Shown in pieces: positions 10,376 to 17,804 of a stretch of 64,000 nucleotides of DNA (the stretch's first letter is position 1; every line of letters starts with the position of its first letter). This stretch comes from Peptoniphilus sp. ING2-D1G (GTDB lineage: Bacteria > Bacillota > Clostridia > Tissierellales > Peptoniphilaceae): positions 1 to 64,000 of the forward strand of contig LM997412.1 of NCBI GenBank assembly GCA_000952975.1, written 5' to 3'. The translations under genes and the position numbers were made by a program. The notes beneath the pieces are model-generated. The model did no database searches, was not told where the DNA came from, and saw only the letters and a program-made list of their open reading frames with translations.

Positions 10376-11020
10376 ATGGTAATTAAGCCGAAATCTTATA
10401 AGCAGTTAGCCTATGAAGAGCTTAAAGAAAATATAATAGAAGGAACATATAAACCCAATCAGGTTTTAAATGAAAGATCTATATCTGAAGATTTTGGAAT
10501 AAGCAGAACTCCCATAAGGGAAGCTTTTCAAAGACTTTATTATGAAGGTTGGCTTGTAACAAAGGACAATAAAAAAAATGTTGTAAGAGAATTTAATTTA
10601 GAGTACATAATAATGAATCAAAAAGTAAGAGAATCTCTTGAAATTTTAGCCATAATTGAAAGTATAGATAAATTTAAGGACTCGGATGTAAAAAACTTAG
10701 AAAAGATAACAGAGGAGCAAGAACAAATAATAAAAGAAGGAAACTTTTATAAATATATAAAATTAGATAGAAAATTTCACGAATATATATATTTAATTTC
10801 AGAAAATTCCGTGTTGACAAAAATATTGTCCAATTTAAACGATACGGTGAGATATTTTGGACAAATTGCACTGAGTTATCCCAATAGACAGGAACAAACA
10901 GTAAAAGAACACAGAAAAATTATAGAAGAAATTAAAAACAAAGATGAAAGAAAAGCTGCTGAAGCCATGAAAATTCACATGGAAAACACATTAGATGCAA
11001 TTAAATACAGTTATAAATAA
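10376..11020 (+). CDS. GntR-family transcriptional regulator (FCD subfamily)
   Basis: The 214-aa product has a GntR winged helix at the N-terminus (YKQLAYEELKENIIEG, then ISEDFGISRTPIREAFQRL) and an all-helical FadR/FCD effector domain from about residue 80 with the metal/ligand histidines typical of that fold (DRKFHEYIY, HRKIIEE, HMENTLDAI). FCD regulators usually repress neighbouring catabolic and transport genes and respond to a carboxylic acid. It ends at a strong terminator, and the next transcription unit (hydrolase, DUF2848, TRAP transporter) has a palindromic operator candidate, so control of that operon is likely. Confidence 0.88.
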   Translation: MVIKPKSYKQLAYEELKENIIEGTYKPNQVLNERSISEDFGISRTPIREAFQRLYYEGWLVTKDNKKNVVREFNLEYIIMNQKVRESLEILAIIESIDKFKDSDVKNLEKITEEQEQIIKEGNFYKYIKLDRKFHEYIYLISENSVLTKILSNLNDTVRYFGQIALSYPNRQEQTVKEHRKIIEEIKNKDERKAAEAMKIHMENTLDAIKYSYK

Positions 11021-11033
11021 AACAAAAGGGTTT

Positions 11034-11078
11034 CCCCTATTCCCATCGATGCAAAGTATCGATGAGAATAGGGGTTTT
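11034..11078 (+). terminator. Rho-independent terminator of the GntR gene
   Basis: A 17-bp stem with one mismatch (11034-11050 with 11058-11074, CCCCTATTC arms) closes a 7-nt loop and is followed by TTTT. It separates the regulator from the TRAP operon. Confidence 0.9.
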
Positions 11079-11128
11079 AAATTTTATGTTAAAAAATTTG
11101 CAAAAAAACTTTTAAAAAAAACATTTTC

Positions 11129-11153
11129 ATGGTATAATGCATATGGTATACCA
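11129..11153 (+). promoter_or_regulatory. Promoter -10 and GntR-type operator for the TRAP operon
   Basis: A perfect -10 hexamer TATAAT lies at 11133-11138. A perfect 10-bp palindrome TGGTATACCA is at 11144-11153, near the expected transcription start and 19 bp before the start codon of the hydrolase gene. The half site ATGGTATA also occurs at 11129-11136, overlapping the -10. Palindromes of the form TnGTATACnA are typical FCD-type GntR operators, so repression by the adjacent regulator is a reasonable inference. No good -35 hexamer is visible at 17 bp. Confidence 0.6.
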
Positions 11154-11172
11154 AGAAAAAGGAGGTAAAAAA

Positions 11173-11958
11173 ATGAAAATTTCGTTAATACAATGTAATC
11201 TTTCGATGGGAGGTGTTGATGAAAATTATAAGTTGATTGAAAAAAAAATAAAAAATGCTTGTGAAAACAAACCAGATGTTGTAGTTTTACCGGAATTATG
11301 GGATACTTCTTTTTTTCCTGAAAACGTTAAAGAGCTTGCAGACAAAAATGGACAAAGAGCAAAATCCTTTTTATCTGAGCAGTCAAAAAAATACAATGTA
11401 AATATTGTCGGGGGATCTGTTACAAATCTTGTAGAGGATAAGTTATACAATACAAGTTATGTTTTTAACAGAGATGGTAACTTAATATCTGAATATAACA
11501 AGGTTCATTTATTTACTCCTGCCGGGGAACATAATTATTTTGAGTTTGGAGATAAAATGGCTACCTTTGAACTTGATGGAGTAAAATGCGGACAAATTAT
11601 ATGCTATGATATAAGATTTTTAGAATGGGTCAGAATGAACGCTTTAGATGATATAAGTATTCTATTCGTTCCTGCAGCATGGCCGGAGGTAAGAAATCTT
11701 CATTGGGATGTTTTAAACAGAGCAAGGGCTATTGAAAACCAAATGTTTGTAGTTTGTGTTAACAGTACCGGAAAAGCCGGAGAAGGAAAATTTGGCGGTC
11801 ATAGTGCTATAATCGATCCTTGGGGAGAATATATAGTAAAACCTGATGACAAAGAAGAAATTAAAACAGGTGAAATAGACTTATCAATAATAAAGGACAT
11901 AAGGGAAAGAATAAACGTATTTAGAGATAGAAGAAAAGATTTATATAATTTGGAATAG
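11173..11958 (+). CDS. Carbon-nitrogen hydrolase (nitrilase superfamily, omega-amidase-like)
   Basis: Amide/nitrile hydrolase with the Glu-Lys-Cys triad visible: VVLPELWDT (Glu near residue 42), YNKVHLF (Lys near 110) and ICYDIRF (Cys near 146). The 261-aa length and motifs fit the omega-amidase/Nit2 branch, which deaminates short dicarboxylic monoamides. The start is ATG 11173 behind AAGGAGGTAAAAAA; an upstream in-frame ATG at 11137 lies in the promoter and is rejected. It is the first gene of the TRAP transporter operon, suggesting that the imported compound is an amide or that hydrolysis yields a dicarboxylate. Substrate is unknown. Confidence 0.85.
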   Translation: MKISLIQCNLSMGGVDENYKLIEKKIKNACENKPDVVVLPELWDTSFFPENVKELADKNGQRAKSFLSEQSKKYNVNIVGGSVTNLVEDKLYNTSYVFNRDGNLISEYNKVHLFTPAGEHNYFEFGDKMATFELDGVKCGQIICYDIRFLEWVRMNALDDISILFVPAAWPEVRNLHWDVLNRARAIENQMFVVCVNSTGKAGEGKFGGHSAIIDPWGEYIVKPDDKEEIKTGEIDLSIIKDIRERINVFRDRRKDLYNLE

Positions 11959-11967
11959 GTGATTTAA

Positions 11968-12639
11968 TTGGAATTTTTATTAAATAATGAAAAGATTTCT
12001 GTGAATTTTAAAGATGTTTACATCATAGGTTATGCCGGAAGAGATATGAAAAAAACGCAAGAACATATTGATGAGTTGGAAAGAGATTTAGGAGTAAAAC
12101 CTCCAAAGAAAATACCAACAATATTTGAATGTTCAAATGAACTTGTGACACAGGAAAAGGATTTAAAGTTTATAGGCGAGATGACTTCGGGAGAATGTGA
12201 ATACATAATAATCAAATCTGCAGATAAAATTTACATCACATTAGGATCCGACCATACTGATAGAGAACTTGAAAGCGTAGATATCTCAAAGGCTAAACAA
12301 GTATGTGTTAAACCTGTTGCAAAGGAAGTTTGGGATTATGAAGAAGTAAAGGATCATTGGGATGACATTTTACTTAAATCCTATATAACTGTAGATGGAG
12401 AAGAAAAGCTTTATCAAGACGGAACACTGGCAGACATTTTACCCGTTGAAAAAATTCTTCAGGAATTAGATGAAAGAGTTGGAAATTTGGAAGATACATT
12501 GATATTTTCAGGAACAGTTCCACTTAAAGAAGGATTTATTTACGGAGAAAAATTCAGATCCGAAATGATAGATGAAAATTTAGACAGAAAAATAGAATTT
12601 GAATATCTAATTAATGTAAAAGGTGTGGAGGAATTATAA
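11968..12639 (+). CDS. DUF2848 family protein
   Basis: The 223-aa protein matches my recollection of the DUF2848 family in order: an IIGYAGRD motif near residues 19-26, PTIFECSNELVTQ near 50, the strongly conserved GSDHTDRELE near 93, VCVKPVAKEVW near 110, and a YQDGTLADILP segment near 150. The function of the family is not established; it recurs beside amidohydrolases and carboxylate transporters, which suggests an enzyme acting on an acid or amide. Translation begins at TTG 11968 after AGGTGA and the stop overlaps the next gene by 1 bp (TAATG), so it is translationally coupled to the TRAP binding protein. Confidence 0.75.
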   Translation: MEFLLNNEKISVNFKDVYIIGYAGRDMKKTQEHIDELERDLGVKPPKKIPTIFECSNELVTQEKDLKFIGEMTSGECEYIIIKSADKIYITLGSDHTDRELESVDISKAKQVCVKPVAKEVWDYEEVKDHWDDILLKSYITVDGEEKLYQDGTLADILPVEKILQELDERVGNLEDTLIFSGTVPLKEGFIYGEKFRSEMIDENLDRKIEFEYLINVKGVEEL

Positions 12640-13679
12640 TGAAAAAAATTATTTCTAAAATTTTAGTATTGGCAATTATGTTGGGTCTATTGGCAGGATG
12701 TTCAGGCGGAGGTTCAAGTACAGATAAAACAGATTCAGCTTCACCCGCAGCTGAAGGCGGCGGAGACAAAATAGAGATAAAAATAGCGTGTGTAGGTAAC
12801 GAAGATCACCAATCTACAATTGCGGCAAAGTTATTTAAAGAAAAACTTGAAGAAAAATCTGACGATTTTAAAATCGACATATATCCCAACGCTTCACTTG
12901 GCGGAGAAAGAGAAGCAGCTGAAGGAGTTAAGCTTGGAACTATTCAAATGACCATAGTTACATCAGACGGAACTTTACCTGCATGGGTACCTGATATTCA
13001 AGTTTTATCAATTCCTTATTTGTTTGAAAATTCAGAAAAGGCATATACAGCTCTTGACGGAATAATAACTGAAAAATTAAATTCCAAATTCGAAGAAGCA
13101 GGCTTTAAGCATTTGGCATATGGAGAGCTTGGATTTAGACATTTCACAAATTCCAAGAAAGAAATAAACAGCGCTGAAGATTTAAAAGGTCTATCAATAA
13201 GAGTTCAAGAAGCTCCCATCTGGTTTGCACTTCTTGAAAGTTTAGGAGCTTCTGCTGTACCTGTACCCTTTAATGAACTATATACGGCTCTTCAACAAGG
13301 AATGTGTGACGGACAGGAAAATCCGGTAGCGTCAATTGCCACTTCTAAATTCAATGAAGTTCAAAAATATCTGAGTTTAGATGGACATACCTATGCAGCA
13401 ATAAGCTATATAATGAACAAAGATTTCTTTGATGGATTAACTCCTGAACAACAAGAAGCTATTCAAAGTGCATCAACTGAATCAGCACAAGAACAAAGAA
13501 AAGTAGTTTCAGAAAAAGAAGCTGAATATTTACAACAACTTAAAGATAGCGGAATGATAGTTACAGAACCTGACAAAGCATCCTTCGTAGAAGCAACAAA
13601 GGACATCTATACTCTACCTGAAGTTAAAAAATTAGTGTCTCCTGAGTTTGTTGATGAAGTAAGAGAAGCTATTAAATAA
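12639..13679 (+). CDS. dctP: TRAP transporter substrate-binding lipoprotein (DctP family)
   Basis: Extracytoplasmic solute-binding protein of a TRAP transporter. A lipoprotein signal with lipobox LLAGC places the lipidated cysteine at residue 21, anchoring it to the outer face of the membrane. The DctP core is recognisable from ASLGGEREAAEGVKLGTIQM and the ligand-clamping segment LSIRVQEAPIW, which includes the conserved arginine that grips a carboxylate. The 346-aa length is normal. Together with the two permease genes immediately downstream it forms a complete Na+-coupled carboxylate uptake system. Confidence 0.93.
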   Translation: MKKIISKILVLAIMLGLLAGCSGGGSSTDKTDSASPAAEGGGDKIEIKIACVGNEDHQSTIAAKLFKEKLEEKSDDFKIDIYPNASLGGEREAAEGVKLGTIQMTIVTSDGTLPAWVPDIQVLSIPYLFENSEKAYTALDGIITEKLNSKFEEAGFKHLAYGELGFRHFTNSKKEINSAEDLKGLSIRVQEAPIWFALLESLGASAVPVPFNELYTALQQGMCDGQENPVASIATSKFNEVQKYLSLDGHTYAAISYIMNKDFFDGLTPEQQEAIQSASTESAQEQRKVVSEKEAEYLQQLKDSGMIVTEPDKASFVEATKDIYTLPEVKKLVSPEFVDEVREAIK

Positions 13680-13690
13680 GTGGTGATTTA

Positions 13691-14182
13691 ATGAAATTTT
13701 TAGAGAAAATTCTTAAATTTGTAATGATAGTGAGTTCAGCAGTACTTGCTATTGTTACATTTCTACAAGTAGTCATGAGATTTGTCTTTTCCAATCCTGT
13801 AGGTTGGGGACAAGATATCATAAGACTTAGCTTTGTGTATCTCGTATTTTTAGGAGCGGCTTATTGTCTTAAAACGGGAGATCATTTAAATATAGACTTA
13901 GTTTTCAGTTTTTTATCGAAAAAAGCCGGAAAAATGTTAAATATATTTATTTATATAGTGTTATTGTTTTTCTTCGTATTTTTGCTGGTATTCGGCATAG
14001 TTTTTACACAAACGGGCAGTACACAACTTGCTCCTTATACGGGAATACCCATGATGTACTACTATATGAGCATACCCATCAGCGCATTTTATATGATTTT
14101 ATATTGCATAGAACTACTAAGGGATGCAATTAAGGATTATAGAGGAAAAAATGAGGTCAAAAAAGAAGAGGTGAATTTATGA
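13691..14182 (+). CDS. dctQ: TRAP transporter small permease (DctQ family)
   Basis: A 163-aa membrane protein with four predicted transmembrane segments (about residues 9-29, 43-60, 80-105 and 120-142). The typical DctQ features are the MRFVFSNPVGWGQDIIRL segment after the first helix and a small size. It lies between the binding protein and large permease and overlaps dctM by 4 bp (ATGA at 14179), so the two membrane subunits are coupled in translation. Confidence 0.9.
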   Translation: MKFLEKILKFVMIVSSAVLAIVTFLQVVMRFVFSNPVGWGQDIIRLSFVYLVFLGAAYCLKTGDHLNIDLVFSFLSKKAGKMLNIFIYIVLLFFFVFLLVFGIVFTQTGSTQLAPYTGIPMMYYYMSIPISAFYMILYCIELLRDAIKDYRGKNEVKKEEVNL

Positions 14183-15450
14183 TTATTATACTGATTTTAT
14201 TTATATCATTTTTCATAGGTTTTCCCATAGCTTTCGCACTGGGGCTGGTATCTCTTGGACAAATTGCAATTGACGGATATCCCTTATTGGTAGTAATACA
14301 AAGGATGTTTACAGGAGTTGACAGTATAGCTTTAACAGCGATTCCCCTTTTCATACTTTCCGGGGGATTGATGCTCAAGGGTGGAATGAGTGACAGAATA
14401 GTAAATTTTGCGGATTTGTTAATAGGACACTTTCCCAGCGGACTTGCCATGGTAAGTATACTTGCCTGTATGTTTTTTGCAGCAATAACAGGCTCTGCAA
14501 TTGCTGCAACAGCAGCTATCGGTGGTATCATGATACCGATAATGGTTGAAAAAGGATATGACAAAGAATTCTGCGCTCCGCTTCTTGCAACGGGAGGTTC
14601 AATAGGGCCTATTATTCCACCCAGTATTCCTCTTTTGATATATGGAGTAATGGCAAATGTCAGCGTTGCAAAGTTATTTATCGGAGGATTTATACCCGGT
14701 ATATTGATGGGTGTAGGTCTTATGATATACTCCTATTTTGTAGGAAAAAAGAGAAACTATATAGGAAAAGATAAAAGAGCTCCTTTAAATGAAATACTTA
14801 TAGCGGGAAAAGATGCAATACTTGCTTTGATAATGCCTATAATAATAATAGGCGGTATTATGAGCGGTTACTTCAGCCCGACAGAGTCGGCTACAGTAGC
14901 TACATTTTACGCTTTAATAGTTGGGATGTTTATATATAGAGAATTAAAAATATCAGATTTACCTGCAATATTGCTTGATGCGGCTAAATCAACAGGACAA
15001 GTACTTCTGGTAGTAGGGTTTGCATCACTGTTTACTTGGGTACTTACAGTCAACAACGTGCCTCAATCGGTAGGAGCTTTCTTAGGAAGCAACATCAGTT
15101 CAAAGGTTGTATTGTTATTAGTTATAAATATCATATTGTTAATAGCAGGTACATTTATAGACACTACAAGTGCGGTAGTAATATTTACTCCGTTGTTTAT
15201 ACCTCTATGCCAAACCTTCGGAATAGATTTGGTTCACTTCGGACTTGTAATGGCTGTAAACTTGACCATAGGAATGTGTACTCCCCCACTTGGAGTATGT
15301 CTATTCGTAGCCGGATCAATAGCAAAGGTTTCACTGAAAGATCAAATGAGAGACTTGGTTCCGCAGCTTATTGTATTGATATTCATACTTATGCTCATAA
15401 CCTATATACCGGATTTGGTATTGATACTTCCCAATATGTTTATTAATTAA
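14179..15450 (+). CDS. dctM: TRAP transporter large permease (DctM family)
   Basis: The 423-aa channel-forming subunit of the TRAP transporter, with about 11-12 hydrophobic segments. Family hallmarks are PLFILSGGLML, ITGSAIAATAAIGGIMIP near residues 95-115, GSIGPIIPPSIPLLIYG near 138, and the later TPPLGVCLFVAG motif near 372. It is the last gene of the operon and is followed after 35 bp by a strong bidirectional terminator. Confidence 0.94.
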   Translation: MIIILILFISFFIGFPIAFALGLVSLGQIAIDGYPLLVVIQRMFTGVDSIALTAIPLFILSGGLMLKGGMSDRIVNFADLLIGHFPSGLAMVSILACMFFAAITGSAIAATAAIGGIMIPIMVEKGYDKEFCAPLLATGGSIGPIIPPSIPLLIYGVMANVSVAKLFIGGFIPGILMGVGLMIYSYFVGKKRNYIGKDKRAPLNEILIAGKDAILALIMPIIIIGGIMSGYFSPTESATVATFYALIVGMFIYRELKISDLPAILLDAAKSTGQVLLVVGFASLFTWVLTVNNVPQSVGAFLGSNISSKVVLLLVINIILLIAGTFIDTTSAVVIFTPLFIPLCQTFGIDLVHFGLVMAVNLTIGMCTPPLGVCLFVAGSIAKVSLKDQMRDLVPQLIVLIFILMLITYIPDLVLILPNMFIN

Positions 15451-15485
15451 TAAAAGTTTTAAATTTTAAAAGGAAATTCACATTA

Positions 15486-15527
15486 AAAAATGGCATAACT
15501 TGTATTTTAACAGGTTATGCCATTTTT
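15486..15527. terminator. Bidirectional terminator between dctM and the DUF975 gene
   Basis: A 17-bp stem (15486-15502 with 15511-15527) with a single G-U pair carries A-run and T-run flanks on both strands. It serves dctM on the plus strand and the converging DUF975 gene on the minus strand. Confidence 0.88.
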
Positions 15528-15564
15528 ATTTCTATAATGTATAAATAAAGGTTTAAATTTGTAT

Positions 15565-16392
15565 TTATTCGTAGGAAAAACTTACATTTTCATATTCTTC
15601 CGAGACTATTTTTTTCTTGACTATATAAAGAGATGCCGTTGTAGCTTCCATATAGGGATTAAGCAATATAAAGCCCAAGTTTAAAAGAATTGCGGAGAGA
15701 AAAATCCAGCCGAAGAAGGACAGTTCCAATACGAATATGTTGAATTTATCATTTCTTGTAAGTTCTTTGCTTATGGCAATGGCATCGCCTAAGCTGAGCT
15801 CGGGATCCTCTGCCAAAATATAGGGGACGAAGTAGTATTCGTAGGTTTTTATTATTCCGGGAACTATTAAAAGCAAGGTCCATAAAAAAATATATATGTC
15901 TTTTAAAAATAATTTGCCGGCAAGACTTTTCCAAGTTCCGTCTTTAAAGGGAGAAAACAAGTAGGAAATGTTTGAGTCATAGTGATAGCCTCTTATAAAG
16001 TATCTTTTTAATCCTATGGACATAGGTCCGATTACAAATATTGAAATTAAAGCAAAGACAACGGCTAAAAACATAAATAACATAGGACTTACCAGGAGTG
16101 TGATGCTGTTATCCCATGGATCGTTTATTATTACGTTATCTCCCAAAAAGTTTTTTGAATATTTAAACAATTTTGAATTCTCAAATACATCAATTCGGAA
16201 TTTCTTTTGGGTTTCGATTTCATAATTCTCAGTATAATTGTCCTTTAAATCCAAACTTAGGTTTGTGTATGAGGTATCATCACCGAATATTGATGATAGC
16301 AGAAAAAATATCAGACATACTATGATTGCATCTTTTAAATATTTTCTTAAAAATTCCTTAGCGTTATCCTTTAAGAATTTTCTTGTCCACAT
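15565..16392 (-). CDS. DUF975 family integral membrane protein
   Basis: The 275-aa protein has about five hydrophobic segments and the DUF975 hallmark LLLIVPGIIKTYEYYFVPYI, followed by DPELSLGDAIAISKEL and a C-terminal LNPYMEATTASLYIV. An extracellular loop of about 75 residues sits between the first and second helices. Function of the family is unknown. The start at 16392 has an AAGGAGATATTT leader. It is last in a leftward group with the two chromate-transporter genes, though an 11-bp gap to chrA suggests possible co-transcription only. Confidence 0.82.
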   Translation of the reverse strand: MWTRKFLKDNAKEFLRKYLKDAIIVCLIFFLLSSIFGDDTSYTNLSLDLKDNYTENYEIETQKKFRIDVFENSKLFKYSKNFLGDNVIINDPWDNSITLLVSPMLFMFLAVVFALISIFVIGPMSIGLKRYFIRGYHYDSNISYLFSPFKDGTWKSLAGKLFLKDIYIFLWTLLLIVPGIIKTYEYYFVPYILAEDPELSLGDAIAISKELTRNDKFNIFVLELSFFGWIFLSAILLNLGFILLNPYMEATTASLYIVKKKIVSEEYENVSFSYE

Positions 16393-16403
16393 AAATATCT
16401 CCT

Positions 16404-16964
16404 TTACAAAAATTTAAATGCACAATTTATTATTATGCCCAGAGTTGCGCCGACAGCGACCAATTGGAATATGCTGTATTTTTTTAAATACATTATAAAA
16501 CCGATAATAAAACAAATTGCGGCCGCGATATTTATGCTGCCGAATCCTTCAGGAAAAACACTTGAAACGAAAAGTTGCAGTGCTGTAATAAATATCAGTG
16601 ATACTATACCCGCTTTTATGCCGTTTAACATCCAATCAAGAAGTTTAAATTTTTTATTTTTTTGGAATAGAAAATATCCTAAAATCATCATTAAGGTGAA
16701 CTGCGGTGTTACAAAGCCAAGGGTTGCCACTATGGAACCGATAAGGCCTGCCACCTTTTGACCGACAAAGGTCGCCGAATTTATGGCTATGGGACCCGGA
16801 GTCATCTGTGATATTGAGACCAAGTCCAAGAATTCCAACATGGAAAGCCAGTGGTAGTCATCTACTATGTAACGCTGAATCAAAGGGATGGATGCATATC
16901 CTCCGCCAAAGGCGAGTATGCCTATTTTCAAAAATATCGTGTAGAGCTCAAGAAGTTTAAACAT
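16404..16964 (-). CDS. chrA: Chromate transporter half-subunit, ChrA family (second)
   Basis: A 186-aa, six-helix protein equal to one half of a full-length ChrA. The signature FGGGYASIPLIQRYIVD is at residues 18-34, and the SISQMTPGPIAINSATFVG motif near 50 is characteristic. In Firmicutes ChrA is commonly split into two adjacent half-size genes that form a heterodimer; the upstream partner overlaps this gene by 8 bp. Family members move chromate or sulfate-like anions, but the physiological substrate in anaerobes is unclear. Confidence 0.9.
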   Translation of the reverse strand: MFKLLELYTIFLKIGILAFGGGYASIPLIQRYIVDDYHWLSMLEFLDLVSISQMTPGPIAINSATFVGQKVAGLIGSIVATLGFVTPQFTLMMILGYFLFQKNKKFKLLDWMLNGIKAGIVSLIFITALQLFVSSVFPEGFGSINIAAAICFIIGFIMYLKKYSIFQLVAVGATLGIIINCAFKFL

Positions 16965-17520
16965 TTTTCAGTCTCCAATCAAAATATGCAAATACGACAA
17001 TTCCTATTACTGCACACATAATTATCAAATAGGCTGTTTTTACTTTAAAAAAGAAGCCGAGGACAAAAACTAAAGCCAGCATTATCAATGTAAATCCGGG
17101 ATATTTTTTGTAGGAAGTCTTTCCCATGTTAAATACTGTCAAGAAAAGCGCAGCGCAAATTACCCCGCTTATGCCGTCAAAGGCTGCTCTAATATAGAAA
17201 TTATCCTTGACTTGACTGTAAAAGATAGACACCAAGGAGAGAATTATCAGACAGGGAAGCGTCGATGCAACAAGGCATGTAACAGCTCCCACAGGACCTC
17301 TTAACTTATATCCTGTCAAAATGGAGGTGGATATGGCCATGGCGCCCGGTCCTCCCTGAGCGAGGGCTAAAATATCCATCATTTCATCTTCATTTAAAAT
17401 TTTTAATTTGTCGACAAATTCATCTCGCACCACAGTTACAATGGTATACCCTCCGCCGAAGGTTACTGAGTTTATTTTAAAAAAAATTATAAATAAATCT
17501 TTTAAACTAATTTTATACAT
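16957..17520 (-). CDS. chrA: Chromate transporter half-subunit, ChrA family (first)
   Basis: The 187-aa partner of the neighbouring half-transporter, with FGGGYTIVTVVRDEFVD near residue 20 and LAQGGPGAMAISTSILTG near 50. The start is placed at ATG 17520, since the in-frame GTG at 17529 is part of the AGGTGA ribosome binding site. Its upstream control region (from 17538 rightward) is the left copy of a 90-bp duplication caused by the adjacent insertion sequence, so its promoter sequence is preserved despite the insertion. Confidence 0.9.
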   Translation of the reverse strand: MYKISLKDLFIIFFKINSVTFGGGYTIVTVVRDEFVDKLKILNEDEMMDILALAQGGPGAMAISTSILTGYKLRGPVGAVTCLVASTLPCLIILSLVSIFYSQVKDNFYIRAAFDGISGVICAALFLTVFNMGKTSYKKYPGFTLIMLALVFVLGFFFKVKTAYLIIMCAVIGIVVFAYFDWRLKNV

Positions 17521-17537
17521 TTTAATCACCTTTTTAA

Positions 17538-17627
17538 ATTATATCATAATATGTTGTTTTACTTTAAAAAAGTGTTCCGTTATGTAATAATAAAGAAGAG
17601 GCGATGTATATGGAAAATATTGGAATT
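17538..17627. repeat. Left copy of 90-bp target-site duplication
   Basis: This segment is identical base for base to 19548-19637 and abuts the left inverted-repeat end of the insertion sequence. It carries the chrA-proC intergenic region and the first codons of proC. Its length is far above the 4-12 bp usual for insertion sequences but is within the behaviour reported for IS1634-like elements. Confidence 0.95.
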
Positions 17628-17804
17628 CCTGAGTTTATCACTTTTAAAATACAACGAAGGCTAGAAACTTGTAATTTCCAAGCTTCTAGCCATGTTTTTA
17701 TCTCCAATCCTTTGTTGTACACCAACCTCTCCCGAATTGTTTCAACTTCTCTAACTTCACAATCTGTTGCTTCCAATCTATCTTTAGTTTTTCTAGTATT
17801 TTAA
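17610..17804 (+). pseudogene. Orphan 5' end of proC fused to insertion-sequence DNA
   Basis: The left target-site copy retains the proC ribosome binding site (AAGAGG), start codon and six codons (MENIGI), then runs in frame into the IS end and stops at 17804, giving a 64-codon chimeric ORF with no known domain. It would be expressed from the duplicated proC promoter if that promoter is active. The 3' part is antisense to the end of the transposase gene. A functional product is unlikely. Confidence 0.75.

Noticed and set aside
11137-11172. ATG at 11137 as start of the carbon-nitrogen hydrolase
   Set aside because: It overlaps the -10 and operator region; ATG 11173 has a perfect AAGGAGG and gives the standard N-terminus.
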